Origin: Nostoc sp. UHCC 0926
GTDB lineage: Bacteria; Cyanobacteriota; Cyanobacteriia; Cyanobacteriales; Nostocaceae
NCBI RefSeq assembly: GCF_028623165.1
Contig: NZ_CP117768.1
Span: 5,708,001-5,772,000, forward strand
DNA: 64,000 nucleotides
Reading direction: 5' to 3'
Part shown: positions 17,548 to 26,162 of the stretch, piece by piece
How the letters are laid out: every line of letters starts with the position of its first letter
Position numbering within the stretch: position 1 is the stretch's first letter
Notes under the pieces: model-generated
Database searches by the model: none
What the model was told of the DNA's origin: nothing
Seen by the model: the letters and a program-made list of their open reading frames with translations, nothing else
Made by a program: the position numbers and the translations under genes

Positions 17548-17575
17548 AAATTCAAAATTCAAAATTCAAAATTCA
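17548..17575. repeat. Heptamer tandem repeat (TTCAAAA-type)
   Basis: Three to four units of AATTCAA/AATTTTG spaced by 7 bp abut the start codon of the lyase gene. This is the short tandemly repeated class common in Nostoc. It probably lies in the 5' leader of that gene. Confidence 0.6.
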
Positions 17576-17664
17576 GGCATTGCAGAAACTTGAGTAGGAC
17601 TTACGCACACTCTACGAATTTTCGCTAATAACGGCGGTACTTTTGCTACTCTCTCATAAAGTTA

Positions 17665-20241
17665 TTAACCATTAGCTTCAGCAGTTTCATACGCTTGTAG
17701 GAGCCTAGCATGATCGAGAGTAAATCCTACTTGCATGGCTATCTGGGTAAATAAATCAATCTCAGGCTGTTGCCAATCACGGGGCCCAGAACACTGATGT
17801 GCAATTAACAAGCCAAATAGCTGCTCATCTTTGATAATGGGTGCTACTAAATTTGCTTTCACAGAAAAGGATTCGAGCAGGCTAATGTGACAATCAGCTA
17901 AACCGGACTCATAAATGTTGTTGATTGCGACAACGCGACCAGACTGGTACTTTTCTACATAGCCTTCAGTGAAACAGGGGTCGTGGATTTTAGACCGCAA
18001 AACTTTGGGATAACCTGAAACCACTGATTCGGCAATTATAATTCCCAACCAATTAGCGTAAAAGCTATAAACCAGTACTCGGTCAGTACTCAGGGCTTTG
18101 CGAACCTCTTCTACGGTGGTTTTGATTACATCCTCTTCGTTGAGCGATTGGCGAATGCTACGGGTAATATCCACTAGTAACTGACTTCGCATCCTTTCAG
18201 CTTCGATTCGTTGCAAGAGCCTTGCATGGTCGAGAGCAAATCCCACTTGTATAGCTATCTGGGCAAATAAATCAATCTCAGGTTGTTGCCAATCACGGGG
18301 TCTGGAACACTGATGTGCAATTAATAAGCCAGATAGCTGTTCGTCCTTAAGAATCGGGGCTACTAAATTTGCTTTGACAGCAAAAGATTCAAGTAAGCTA
18401 ATGTGGCAATCAGTTAAATCGGTTTCATAAATGTTGTTTATTGCCAGAACGCGACCAGCCCGATACTGTTCAACATAACCTTCAGCAAAACATGGGTCTT
18501 TGATTTCAGCTCGCAAAACTTTTGGGTAGGTGAGAACAACTGATTCGGCAATCACAGTTCCAGACCAATTAGCATCAAAGCTATAAATCAGTACTCGGTC
18601 AGTACTCAGTACTTTGCGAACCTCTTCTACGGTGGTTTTGATCACATCCTCTTCGTTGAGCGATTGGCGAATGCTGCCGATAGTATCCGCCAGTAACTGA
18701 CTTTGCACACCTTCAGCTTCGACTCGTTGCAGCAGTCTTGCATGGTCGAGAGCAAATCCCACTTGCATTGCTATCTGGGCAAATAAATTAATCTCAGGCT
18801 TTTGCCAATCACGGGGTCTGGAGCATTGATGTGCAATTAATAAGCCAAATAGCTGTTCATCTTTGAGAATGGGGGCGACCAAATTTGCTTTGACAGCAAA
18901 GGATTCGAGTTGGTTAATGTGACAATCAGTTAAATCGGTTTCATAAATGTTGTTTGTAGCTTGAACACGACCAGACTGATACTTTTCTACATAGCCCTCA
19001 GCAAAACATGGGTCTTGGATTTCAGCTCGCAAAACTTTGGGATAACCTGGAACCACTGATTCGGCAATCACAGTTCCAAACCAATTAGCATCAAAACTAT
19101 AAACCAGTACTCGGTCAGTACTCAGTGCTTTACGAACCTCCTCCACAGTACTTTTTAGCACATCCTCTTCGTTGAGCGATTGGCGAATGTTGCGGGTAAT
19201 TTCTATAAATACCTCAGCTATATCTGCCTTCGTATCTACCTGTTTTAGAAGCTTGGCGTAGTCAAGGGCAAATCCCACTTGCATGGTTATCTGAGCGAAC
19301 AAATCAATCTCAGACTGCTGCCAATAGCGAAGTCTAGAACACTGATGTGCAATCAATAAACCGAATAGCTGCTTGCCTTTGAGAATAGGTGCTACTAAAT
19401 TAGATTTGACACCAAATTGCTCCAGCAACTCAATATCATTATCATTGAGATCGGCTTTATAAATATCATCAATAGCACGGATGCAACCATCCTGGTATTT
19501 TTCTATATACCCTGCCTCGAACCAAGGGTCAGAGATTGTAACCCCTAACATTTTCGGTAAACCAGCTGCTACTGATTCGGCCATAAAGGTTCCATTAGTG
19601 TTGGAGTTGAAGCAAAAGATGGTTACGCGATCAATGTTTAAAGCTTTACGAATTTCCTCTGACGTAGTTTTAAGAACATCGTCTTCATTGAATGATTCTC
19701 GAACCCAGCGGGTAATTTTCATCAATAGTTGGGAGTAATCAGCTTCGGCTTCTTTCTGCTGTCCCAAAACCGAAAGCAGCTCTGTGAATAAGTTGATGTT
19801 TCTCTCTAACATCACTAATTCATCTTCGCTAGCGATGAAAGTTTTAGTAAAGTCACTGTCTGGACGTAGTTGATTTTTGATAATATTAGAAGTGACAGCA
19901 GCCTTGCTAACTCGACTAATAGTTCGATTAGCCATAAAAGTTGCGATCGCACCTGCGAAAATTGCTGTTCCCCCCATACCAGCTAACAAGAGTGACAGTT
20001 GTCCCTGTAGAGCAAGTTCAGTTTCTGTTGAACTTTTCACACTCTCTCGTTTGACTTGCGGAATTTGTTTAGTAATTAAATTAATGCCGTAGTAGTAAGT
20101 AGCTGTTCCAATTGCAACCACAGGAAGGACACTGATGCTTAGTGCCCAAACTATTGCTTTAGTCTTTAAACTCCATTTTTTTTGCCACAGCTTTTGTTGA
20201 CGATTTCGTCTTGCTTGGGTTTGAGAAAAAGACTGACTCAT
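17665..20241 (-). CDS. Membrane-anchored tandem-GAF cyanobacteriochrome-like protein without output domain
   Basis: In this 858-residue protein, TM helices lie at about residues 28-50 and 80-105, with a HAMP-like segment (105-165, ASEDELVMLERNINLF). Four GAF domains follow, starting near residues 168, 345, 520 and 695. GAF2, GAF3 and GAF4 each hold a DPCF (DXCF) motif and a downstream DCH motif. The cysteines are C412/C440, C584/C612 and C756/C784, always 28 residues apart, the spacing I recall for the DXCF cyanobacteriochrome TePixJ. GAF1 has DPWF and NDIE instead and should not bind bilin. The layout resembles the front half of PixJ-type phototaxis receptors, but it stops after GAF4 with no methyl-accepting or kinase domain. 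The three photosensory GAFs are near-copies of each other. Blue/green or blue/teal sensing is an inference. Confidence 0.88.
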   Translation of the reverse strand: MSQSFSQTQARRNRQQKLWQKKWSLKTKAIVWALSISVLPVVAIGTATYYYGINLITKQIPQVKRESVKSSTETELALQGQLSLLLAGMGGTAIFAGAIATFMANRTISRVSKAAVTSNIIKNQLRPDSDFTKTFIASEDELVMLERNINLFTELLSVLGQQKEAEADYSQLLMKITRWVRESFNEDDVLKTTSEEIRKALNIDRVTIFCFNSNTNGTFMAESVAAGLPKMLGVTISDPWFEAGYIEKYQDGCIRAIDDIYKADLNDNDIELLEQFGVKSNLVAPILKGKQLFGLLIAHQCSRLRYWQQSEIDLFAQITMQVGFALDYAKLLKQVDTKADIAEVFIEITRNIRQSLNEEDVLKSTVEEVRKALSTDRVLVYSFDANWFGTVIAESVVPGYPKVLRAEIQDPCFAEGYVEKYQSGRVQATNNIYETDLTDCHINQLESFAVKANLVAPILKDEQLFGLLIAHQCSRPRDWQKPEINLFAQIAMQVGFALDHARLLQRVEAEGVQSQLLADTIGSIRQSLNEEDVIKTTVEEVRKVLSTDRVLIYSFDANWSGTVIAESVVLTYPKVLRAEIKDPCFAEGYVEQYRAGRVLAINNIYETDLTDCHISLLESFAVKANLVAPILKDEQLSGLLIAHQCSRPRDWQQPEIDLFAQIAIQVGFALDHARLLQRIEAERMRSQLLVDITRSIRQSLNEEDVIKTTVEEVRKALSTDRVLVYSFYANWLGIIIAESVVSGYPKVLRSKIHDPCFTEGYVEKYQSGRVVAINNIYESGLADCHISLLESFSVKANLVAPIIKDEQLFGLLIAHQCSGPRDWQQPEIDLFTQIAMQVGFTLDHARLLQAYETAEANG

Positions 20242-21099
20242 AAATGAAACCTGGATTGCTGAAATTCAGAATCAAGTGAATAACCTCACCACCAAATTCT
20301 ACACAAACCTTATTGAACATGGACTGGTTTTCAGAAGTATTTTGAGGCACTAACCTTCTACGTCATGCTCCATAATACTTTTGTTGGCTTTGAACTCAAA
20401 AAAATCTGGTCTGATAAACGGGCTTGTTAACAATCAAATGGCGATCGCTTTGTTTTAATGTCTTATTTTCTCATCAGGTGTTGCGGTTTTCTGGCAAGAC
20501 AGCCAAACAATCTTTCTTTTTCAACAATAGTTATACAGACTTCTCACAGTTAGCCTCCCCCGTAAGAAAGGGAAGGAATAATACAAAAATAAGCCTTTAA
20601 GCCCTTGACAGGAGATAAGCTTAATAGTAAATCTTAGGTTTCTAGGAATTGTCTTGGGAATATTCCACCCACTTAGTTCAATTAAGACACAAGCTCAAAC
20701 AGGTTCTTGATTCTATTTCCACGCAAGCGATGCCTACGGCGGTAAACTACGCATCGAGAGAGTGGATGGGATTAGATCACAAGAGCTTTATTACAGCAGA
20801 ATTCAAGTATTTGAACCACATCTGTCGTAGGGGCGCAAGGCCTTGCGCCTTTACCGCGTGGTCTATTTACCTGAAAATAGCTGTAAGTGCAACTTTATAA
20901 AGAATTGGTATTAGAACGAACCTTGGGCACTTTCTCTGAGAAAATGCTTATGGGAATTAGGCTAACGCCAAGGGAGAAGACTCGCTCTAAGCGTTGGCGC
21001 AGCCTCTCTAAGAGTTGCCATGCCGCAGGCTTTACGCAACTCTTGGAGACGCTCTTGCGTTCGCTATCGGCGTCGCACTAATTCCTACAAGCTCAAAAT
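20242..21099. other. Long intergenic region with repeats
   Basis: This 0.86-kb region upstream of the photoreceptor gene has no supported gene. It contains a full MITE copy (20791-20886) and a mosaic of short palindromic repeats (20940-21080, with GAGACGCTCTTGCGTTCG and GGCGCAGCCTCTC motifs) shared with 46.9 and 53.6 kb. Confidence 0.6.
20791..20886 (+). mobile_element. MITE-like 96-bp element, full copy 3
   Basis: TTACAGC (20791) and GCTGTAA (ending 20886) bound a 96-bp sequence nearly identical to the copy at 14654. One arm of the central palindrome carries substitutions (CGCCTTT). Confidence 0.85.
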
Positions 21100-21696
21100 T
21101 TATTTTTTAATTGCCGACAATTGCGACATTTTCCAGAAATAGCTAGAAATCCAATTGGTAATAATGTGAGCGACAATCGGCACTAATAAGTTGCCCGTGA
21201 GCAGAGCGCTATATGCCAATATCATCCCGACAATTGTTGCCCAAATCACATAAGGCCATTGTTGGGAACCGCTAAGATGCAAGATGCCAAAGCAAAGACT
21301 AGATAAAATTACAGCTGTAATATCAGAGCCTAAAGCTGGCAGCATTACACCTCTAAATAATAATTCTTCACTCAACCCCGGTAGTAACCCCAGCCAAATT
21401 AAATCTGGTAAGGCTAAGGGTTTCAGTACCACTTCTAGATAATAATCTGCACTTTTACGATAGGCAGTCCAAAGGCGATAAGTTAAGCCACTTAATGCGG
21501 TGATAACGAACCCCAATCCTACACCCAACAGCAGCTTTCTTGGGTTCAAGTCCCAAGAAAATACGGAAAAGTTGCCCAAGTGCAATAAAACTTTGGCGAC
21601 TATCAACAAAATGATTGCAGTCGCTCCCATCGCCCCAAGTATTTGGATGCGCGTCAGGTATGGAATTTCTGGCTCTTGTTTGTGTTGTTCAACCAC
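21100..21696 (-). CDS. CPBP family intramembrane metalloprotease
   Basis: This 198-residue integral membrane protein has about five to six helices and CPBP (CAAX protease/bacteriocin-processing) motifs. Motif 1 is GLSEELLFRGVMLPALG with EEXXXR, motif 2 is FGILHLSG with the FXXXH histidine, and motif 3 is VAHIITNW. These are the catalytic glutamates and histidines of the glutamate intramembrane protease fold. Its substrate is unknown. It may be monocistronic; the palindromic 27-bp repeats lie between it and the next minus-strand gene. Confidence 0.9.
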   Translation of the reverse strand: MVEQHKQEPEIPYLTRIQILGAMGATAIILLIVAKVLLHLGNFSVFSWDLNPRKLLLGVGLGFVITALSGLTYRLWTAYRKSADYYLEVVLKPLALPDLIWLGLLPGLSEELLFRGVMLPALGSDITAVILSSLCFGILHLSGSQQWPYVIWATIVGMILAYSALLTGNLLVPIVAHIITNWISSYFWKMSQLSAIKK

Positions 21697-21746
21697 GGGT
21701 TTTTAAGGGGAGTGGGGCAGGGGGAGAAATAACTTATAACTTTTAA

Positions 21747-21845
21747 CCTGTACAGACGCGATTAATCGCGTCTCTACTCCTAACTCCTGTACAGACGCGA
21801 TTAATCGCGTCTCTAACTCCTGTACAGACGCGATTAATCGCGTCT
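21747..21845. repeat. Three copies of a 27-bp palindromic repeat
   Basis: CCTGTACAGACGCGATTAA plus TCGCGTCT occurs at 21747-21773, 21786-21812 and 21819-21845. Each contains the perfect palindrome AGACGCGATTAATCGCGTCT. A fourth copy is at 50138-50164. The third copy supplies the last codons and stop of the DUF3326 gene. Confidence 0.9.
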
Positions 21846-22907
21846 CCTAACTACTGCCTGCAAAGGTAACAATTTGGGACAAAGAGCAGAGGGATTGATG
21901 CCTGCTTTGTGTGCTGCTAATACACCCACTGCTTCTAAATATGAGTTTACCTGTATAGATTTGATCCCCAAGGGTTGGGGAGGAACTTTTATCAGAGTTT
22001 TATTTTCTTCAACTGTAATTATTTGGCATCGTCTTTGGCTTAAACTCAATAAGGCACTGCCACCACAAGCAGTTGCAGGTACGATCGCAGCATCGACTTG
22101 ATCTGCCCAAATATCTTCTTGCTCTGATGGGATCAGTCTTTTCTCTATTATAAATTGTGGGGCATAACTTAATCCTACAAGCACACAGGGCAAAAAGGTA
22201 TAGCCCAATTCTTCAGCGGCGGAACGGGGAGATAAATCAGGTTGTGGAGGTTCGCTCAAAAGGGCAGGAGAATGGGCGCAAGGAATTTGAAAGGTTCGCA
22301 CTAGCAAATGGCTAATTACAGCTTCTGCACCCGCTAAAGGATCGACGCCTTCACCGTGGCGGTATTTCTGTACTGCTTCTGAGTCCATATTATCGGGGAA
22401 ACGGGCAACAACTGCGATCGCTTCTGCCCCCGCTTTTTTAATTAATATCTCAGCTGCCCGTAACAAGCTATCTGGGTTGCCAATTGTTCCCCAACTAGCT
22501 CTCGATGCTGTAGTGCGTAATTCTACGTTTAATGGTGCATCAGTAATTACATAATCTGTTAAGGTCAATCCCAAAGTTGCTCTAGCTGCATCGGCTGCTT
22601 GTATATGTCGTAGTTGCAACTCTGGCTCAATGGCTTGGTCTAAAAGCAAACCTACTTTGTTGCTGCGGACTGGACGCAAACCCCAGCATCCAGAAGCAAA
22701 TTTGTCAAGCCCGTAACCTTCAACATAGAAAGCATTTGGAAGGTTCCAATACAAACTTGCGCCATTAAGGACATTGGGGTGAGTAATTAGGCGATCGCAA
22801 ACCTGTGCTATAACTTTGGCAACAGGTAAAGCATCTCCGGCATAACCCCCAATGGCAGCCCCAACGCCAGTTGGTACAATTAAGATAGCTGTGTATGGAC
22901 GATTCAT
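21834..22907 (-). CDS. DUF3326 family protein
   Basis: This 357-residue soluble protein belongs to a family conserved in cyanobacteria and plants. The opening AILIVPTGVGAAIGGYAGDA and the internal ATACGGSALLSLSQRRCQIITVEEN are family-typical. A Rossmann-like alternation of beta strands and helices is visible; the enzymatic role is not known. The last five codons (RRRD and TAA) come from a copy of the 27-bp palindromic repeat, so the C-terminus has been re-made by that insertion. It stands alone on the minus strand. Confidence 0.85.
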   Translation of the reverse strand: MNRPYTAILIVPTGVGAAIGGYAGDALPVAKVIAQVCDRLITHPNVLNGASLYWNLPNAFYVEGYGLDKFASGCWGLRPVRSNKVGLLLDQAIEPELQLRHIQAADAARATLGLTLTDYVITDAPLNVELRTTASRASWGTIGNPDSLLRAAEILIKKAGAEAIAVVARFPDNMDSEAVQKYRHGEGVDPLAGAEAVISHLLVRTFQIPCAHSPALLSEPPQPDLSPRSAAEELGYTFLPCVLVGLSYAPQFIIEKRLIPSEQEDIWADQVDAAIVPATACGGSALLSLSQRRCQIITVEENKTLIKVPPQPLGIKSIQVNSYLEAVGVLAAHKAGINPSALCPKLLPLQAVVRRRD

Positions 22908-23179
22908 CTTATAGTTATCAGTGCCCAGTTATGAGTTATGAGTAAAAATTATAATTACTTCTCACTCTCCAGGGCTATTTCGTTCTATACATGAACCGCC
23001 CAGAACTAAAGTTTTGCGCCTCATAACTAAAGTCCGTTTTAAGGGACTATAACCTTTTCTCAGTCGTCTTTAGACGACTTTCGCTATTAGACTCAGAATT
23101 CATTCTGAGACGGGCTAGATGAAAATGAAATAGTCTTTGCCTACTCTCAACTATCAACTTCTAACTCCGCACTCACTAC
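22908..23179. other. Intergenic region with two hairpins
   Basis: Two perfect small hairpins are present: AGTCGTC-TTTA-GACGACT near 23062-23079 and CAGAAT-TC-ATTCTG near 23094-23107. They lie downstream of the 60-residue gene, so one may act as its terminator. No gene is seen. Confidence 0.5.
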
Positions 23180-23362
23180 TCAAGACTGGGAACTATTTGT
23201 CACCACAGCTTCAACTATAGCTTTTTGTTTGTCAACGTCCACAGAGGTAACTGCCCAACGGAGGGGTTCCCCTTGTTTATTCAACTCTGTTTCAATTACT
23301 TTTAGTAATTCTGCGGGAGTTTCTTGTAAATCAATTTCTGCGGTAATAAAATGAGTCGTCAT
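23180..23362 (-). CDS. Small conserved hypothetical protein
   Basis: This 60-residue protein appears to be an alpha/beta ferredoxin-like half fold: MTTHFITAEIDLQETPAELLKV, then a WAVTSVDVDKQKAIVEAVV strand pair. It is acidic and has no export signal. I recognise it only as a small cyanobacterial protein of unknown role. It lies 140 bp downstream of the ferredoxin gene on the same strand and could share its transcript. Confidence 0.65.
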   Translation of the reverse strand: MTTHFITAEIDLQETPAELLKVIETELNKQGEPLRWAVTSVDVDKQKAIVEAVVTNSSQS

Positions 23363-23502
23363 CTTGGTAAATCCTGTTGATTTGTAGTTTCTAGAATAGC
23401 TGATATCAGTTGCTCTGAAAAACTTATGTTATTTATCAGATTTGGTAATGTTAAGTGAACAGTTATCAATAATCAACCCGGATACTGATAACTATTTACT
23501 GA

Positions 23503-23823
23503 TTATTGGTCTTTGCCAAATTGTAACTGATAAACTACATCTTCTTTTTCCGTCTGAACTTTCAAATCAGAAAGGGGTTTGGCAACACAAAGCAATACGT
23601 AACCTTGCTTTTGCAAATCTGGACTAACGCCCATACCATCAGTTTGATCCACAGTTCCCTCGCTTATTTGACCGGCGCAAGTTGTGCAAACACCTGCATG
23701 ACAGGAACTCGGCAAATCCAAACCAGCAGCATCGGCAACTGATAAGATAGTTTCATCTTCAGGAACTTGCAAGGTGTGAATTTCGCCTTGGTGATGAATT
23801 TCTACGGTGTAACTTTTGGGCAT
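23503..23823 (-). CDS. Plant-type [2Fe-2S] ferredoxin
   Basis: This 106-residue one-electron carrier has the cluster motif CHAGVCTTC with a fourth Cys in YVLLCVAKP, the CX4CX2C...C arrangement of plant-type ferredoxins. The opening PKSYTVEIHHQGEIHTLQVP is family-typical, so the ATG at 23823 is preferred over one seven codons upstream. The sequence differs from photosynthetic PetF in being less acidic around the cluster, so it is likely one of the minor ferredoxins. Its redox partner is unknown. Confidence 0.93.
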   Translation of the reverse strand: MPKSYTVEIHHQGEIHTLQVPEDETILSVADAAGLDLPSSCHAGVCTTCAGQISEGTVDQTDGMGVSPDLQKQGYVLLCVAKPLSDLKVQTEKEDVVYQLQFGKDQ

Positions 23824-24009
23824 ATACAAAGGAAGGTGATGCAACGAACAAATTTATTATTCTATCTGAATTAGTTAAAAATATCTAGATACTAGCATAA
23901 AAATTTAGGTTAAATACTGAGATTATAGTCACTAATTCTGAACAATTTTTAGACTAGTAACATTAATTACTATAATTATAATTATTAGTTAAATTTACTA
24001 TAAATATAT

Positions 24010-24501
24010 ATGCGCGATCGCGTTTCTTTAGAGACTGTATCTGTAAGTCTGCCTTTTGGCATTGGTTCGATGTCGTGGAAAGTTGACACCACACAAAAGA
24101 AAGCCGCTTGGTCGCTTTATGTGGAATTGGTGACGCGCATTGCTGTGCAACCATTAGAAGTTGACCAGGGTTTAGTCCGGGAAGCGATGAACTCTCTTTA
24201 TAGTTTATTTGGTACAACCCGCGAAGTTCTCAAAGCCGCCGGGCCGGATGTGGGTGCTTCTCGTGATTCAGTCGGGGGAATTGCCATTGCAGTGTTAAAT
24301 AATGGCTTAAGACCGTTTTTGGCTAAATGGCATCCGTTGTTGCAAGCGTGGGAAGCTAGACGACCTTTGGGGGTAAGTCCCAAGGAACATGAGCAGAGTT
24401 GGTCGGAGGAACCCAAGTTGCGAAGTGAGTTGGAAGTTTTGCGCGGTGGGTTGGAAGACTACGCTAAGGCGTTGGCAAAAATTGCAGGCGTGGAGGGGTA
24501 A
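24010..24501 (+). CDS. Unknown protein encoded upstream of TIR-GUN4
   Basis: This 163-residue protein matches no family I know by name. It is mostly helical, with conserved-looking blocks AAWSLYVELVTRIAVQPL (30-50), EAMNSLYSLFGTTREVLKAAG (60-80) and FLAKWHPLLQAWEARRP (100-118). It has no membrane segment or signal. The start at 24010 overlaps a HIP1 site; 24070 (MSWKVD) is an alternative. The stop is 3 bp before the TIR-GUN4 start, so the two are almost certainly translated from one transcript. It may be an adaptor or cofactor of the TIR protein. Confidence 0.75.
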   Translation: MRDRVSLETVSVSLPFGIGSMSWKVDTTQKKAAWSLYVELVTRIAVQPLEVDQGLVREAMNSLYSLFGTTREVLKAAGPDVGASRDSVGGIAIAVLNNGLRPFLAKWHPLLQAWEARRPLGVSPKEHEQSWSEEPKLRSELEVLRGGLEDYAKALAKIAGVEG

Positions 24502-24504
24502 GTA

Positions 24505-25515
24505 ATGACAGAGTTTGATGTGTTTCTTTGCCACAATAGCGAAGATAAGGAAGAAGTAATAGAAATAGCCTACAAATTACAACGCGAACATAATATTAAA
24601 CCGTGGCTGGATGATTGGGAACTGCAACCGGGTTATCCCTGGCAACCAGAACTAGAAAGACAAATACAGAATATTAATTCAGCAGCAGTTTTTATCGGTA
24701 AGACTGGTATAGGCCCCTGGCAGGAAGATGAAATATATAGCTTTTTGCGTGAATTTAAACGGCGCAAGTGTCCTATAATTCCTGTATTACTCCCTAATGC
24801 TCCACAAAAGCCAGAACTACCTCTTTTCTTAACTGGTATAACGTGGGTCGATTTTCGGACACAAAGCCGTGTTTATACAGACCCTTGGATAAAATTGAAA
24901 TGGGGTATTACTGGAATAAAGCCAGAAACACAAACTATTATTCATCCTCCACTATTTGAGCAACCTATAAAACCACCAACAACAACCCCTGAACCTAAAA
25001 CAGATGACCTAGCCTCGGAAAAAAACATAGACTACACCAGACTATGCGACTTACTAGCAGCAAAAAACTGGAAGGAAGCCGACCAAGAAACCTATCGAGT
25101 GATGATTCAGGCTGTAGGTAAAAAGGATGGCGACTGGTTCACCCCAGACGAACTCTTAAATTTTCCTTGCACTGACTTACGCACAATTGACCGCTTATGG
25201 GTAGAATACAGCAATGGACACTTTGGCTTCAGCGTCCAGAAGGAAATTTACTTGAGCGTAGGCGGTAAAGCAGACGGCAAGTATTACAAAGAAGCCTGGG
25301 AGAAGTTTGGCGATCGCGTAGGATGGAGAGTGGAAAAAAGTTGGTTAATTACTCTTACTCAAAATGATACCTCTTCCCCAAGAGGACACCTCCCCAGAGT
25401 GGGGCGCTTAGGCTTTTGGGAGGCAGTACTTTGGGGGCAGGCGTTTAACTGGCAGGGCGTTCAGGCAGCGGTTACTTCTTCTCTCGCATCGAGACTTGCA
25501 AACTGTAACATTTAA
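24505..25515 (+). CDS. TIR domain - GUN4 domain protein
   Basis: In this 336-residue cytoplasmic protein, residues 1-125 are a TIR domain: FDVFLCHNSEDKEEV, WLDDWELQPGYPWQPELERQ with the Glu placed as the NADase catalytic residue of bacterial TIRs, and PVLLP. Residues 165-335 are a GUN4 domain: LCDLLAAKNWKEADQETYR, WFTPDELLNFPCTDLRTIDR, GHFGFSVQKEIYL, and a C-terminal SLASRLANCNI. GUN4 proteins bind Mg-porphyrins. The fusion suggests a tetrapyrrole- or redox-triggered NAD-cleaving or signalling protein, possibly antiphage. The segment before the terminal SLASRL is longer than usual (about 25 residues), which may be a local insertion. Confidence 0.88.
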   Translation: MTEFDVFLCHNSEDKEEVIEIAYKLQREHNIKPWLDDWELQPGYPWQPELERQIQNINSAAVFIGKTGIGPWQEDEIYSFLREFKRRKCPIIPVLLPNAPQKPELPLFLTGITWVDFRTQSRVYTDPWIKLKWGITGIKPETQTIIHPPLFEQPIKPPTTTPEPKTDDLASEKNIDYTRLCDLLAAKNWKEADQETYRVMIQAVGKKDGDWFTPDELLNFPCTDLRTIDRLWVEYSNGHFGFSVQKEIYLSVGGKADGKYYKEAWEKFGDRVGWRVEKSWLITLTQNDTSSPRGHLPRVGRLGFWEAVLWGQAFNWQGVQAAVTSSLASRLANCNI

Positions 25516-25594
25516 GGCTTTCAGACATTTATAAAGATTTCTTACAAACCCCAGATGCACGGAAGAATCAACATTTCCGAATTCCGATACCTGG

Positions 25595-26116
25595 CAGCCC
25601 CTTCGGGGAAGTCAAAAATCAAAAGTCAAAAGTCAAAAGTTTATTTCCCTAGCTTTCCTTTAGTCGTGACAATTGATTTAGCAATAATTTTAATTAATTG
25701 TTCACACTCATCTAAAAGGCTTTTTACTTGTGCCTCAGTCATCATTTCTGATTTGATTAACAGCTTCAACCAGTATTTTGTTTCTTTTGCTTCTTTTAGT
25801 GCTATAGATTGCTTGCTGATAAAATCCCTATCACTTTCAGCAGACTGAGACTCTTCAATATTTGCACCAATTGATGTCCCCGATCTGAATAACTGAGCAG
25901 CTAATAATCTTGGTGTTCCTGGCTGTTTATCTAAATAAGTACAAATTTTGGTTATTCTGACAGCGAATTCAAATGCTCTATCAGGAATTGGGATGTGATT
26001 ACTCATACCAAAAAGTATAAGCTGTCGGGCGTCTAAATTGTACGTCAACTTATCAAAGCTCAATTATTATTTTTGACTTTTGACTTTTGACTTTTGACTT
26101 CCCCAACGGGGCCGGT
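25595..26116. mobile_element. Inverted-repeat-bounded cassette carrying an S23 protein gene
   Basis: Left arm 25595-25640 reads CAGCCCCTTCGGGGAAGTC followed by TCAAAAG heptamers. The right arm about 26071-26116 is its imperfect inverse (heptamers, then GACTTCCCCAACGGGGCCGG). About 45 bp match on each side, and the only gene between the arms is the S23 four-helix protein. No transposase is encoded. Confidence 0.55.
25641..26006 (-). CDS. Four-helix bundle protein (S23 / 23S rRNA intervening-sequence family)
   Basis: This 121-residue helical protein has the S23 signature: RAFEFAVRITKICTYL, AAQLFRSGTSIGANIEESQ, FISKQSIALKEAKETKYWL, and LIKIIAKSI. Family members are encoded in intervening sequences of 23S rRNA and near retro-elements (Avd-like); they form pentamers and bind nucleic acid. 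The start at 26006 gives the family-typical SNHIPIPDRAFEF opening; a longer reading to 26063 is not favoured. The gene is tightly bracketed by inverted repeats, implying movement as a unit. It has no apparent promoter partner. Confidence 0.88.
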   Translation of the reverse strand: MSNHIPIPDRAFEFAVRITKICTYLDKQPGTPRLLAAQLFRSGTSIGANIEESQSAESDRDFISKQSIALKEAKETKYWLKLLIKSEMMTEAQVKSLLDECEQLIKIIAKSIVTTKGKLGK

Positions 26117-26162
26117 TGCTATAATGCACTTACCAACAAACTTTTGAGAAAATGTTATAACT

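Noticed and set aside
20649-21081. Two small plus-strand genes upstream of the CPBP gene
   Set aside because: Both read through the MITE and repeat mosaic; translations are repeat-derived.
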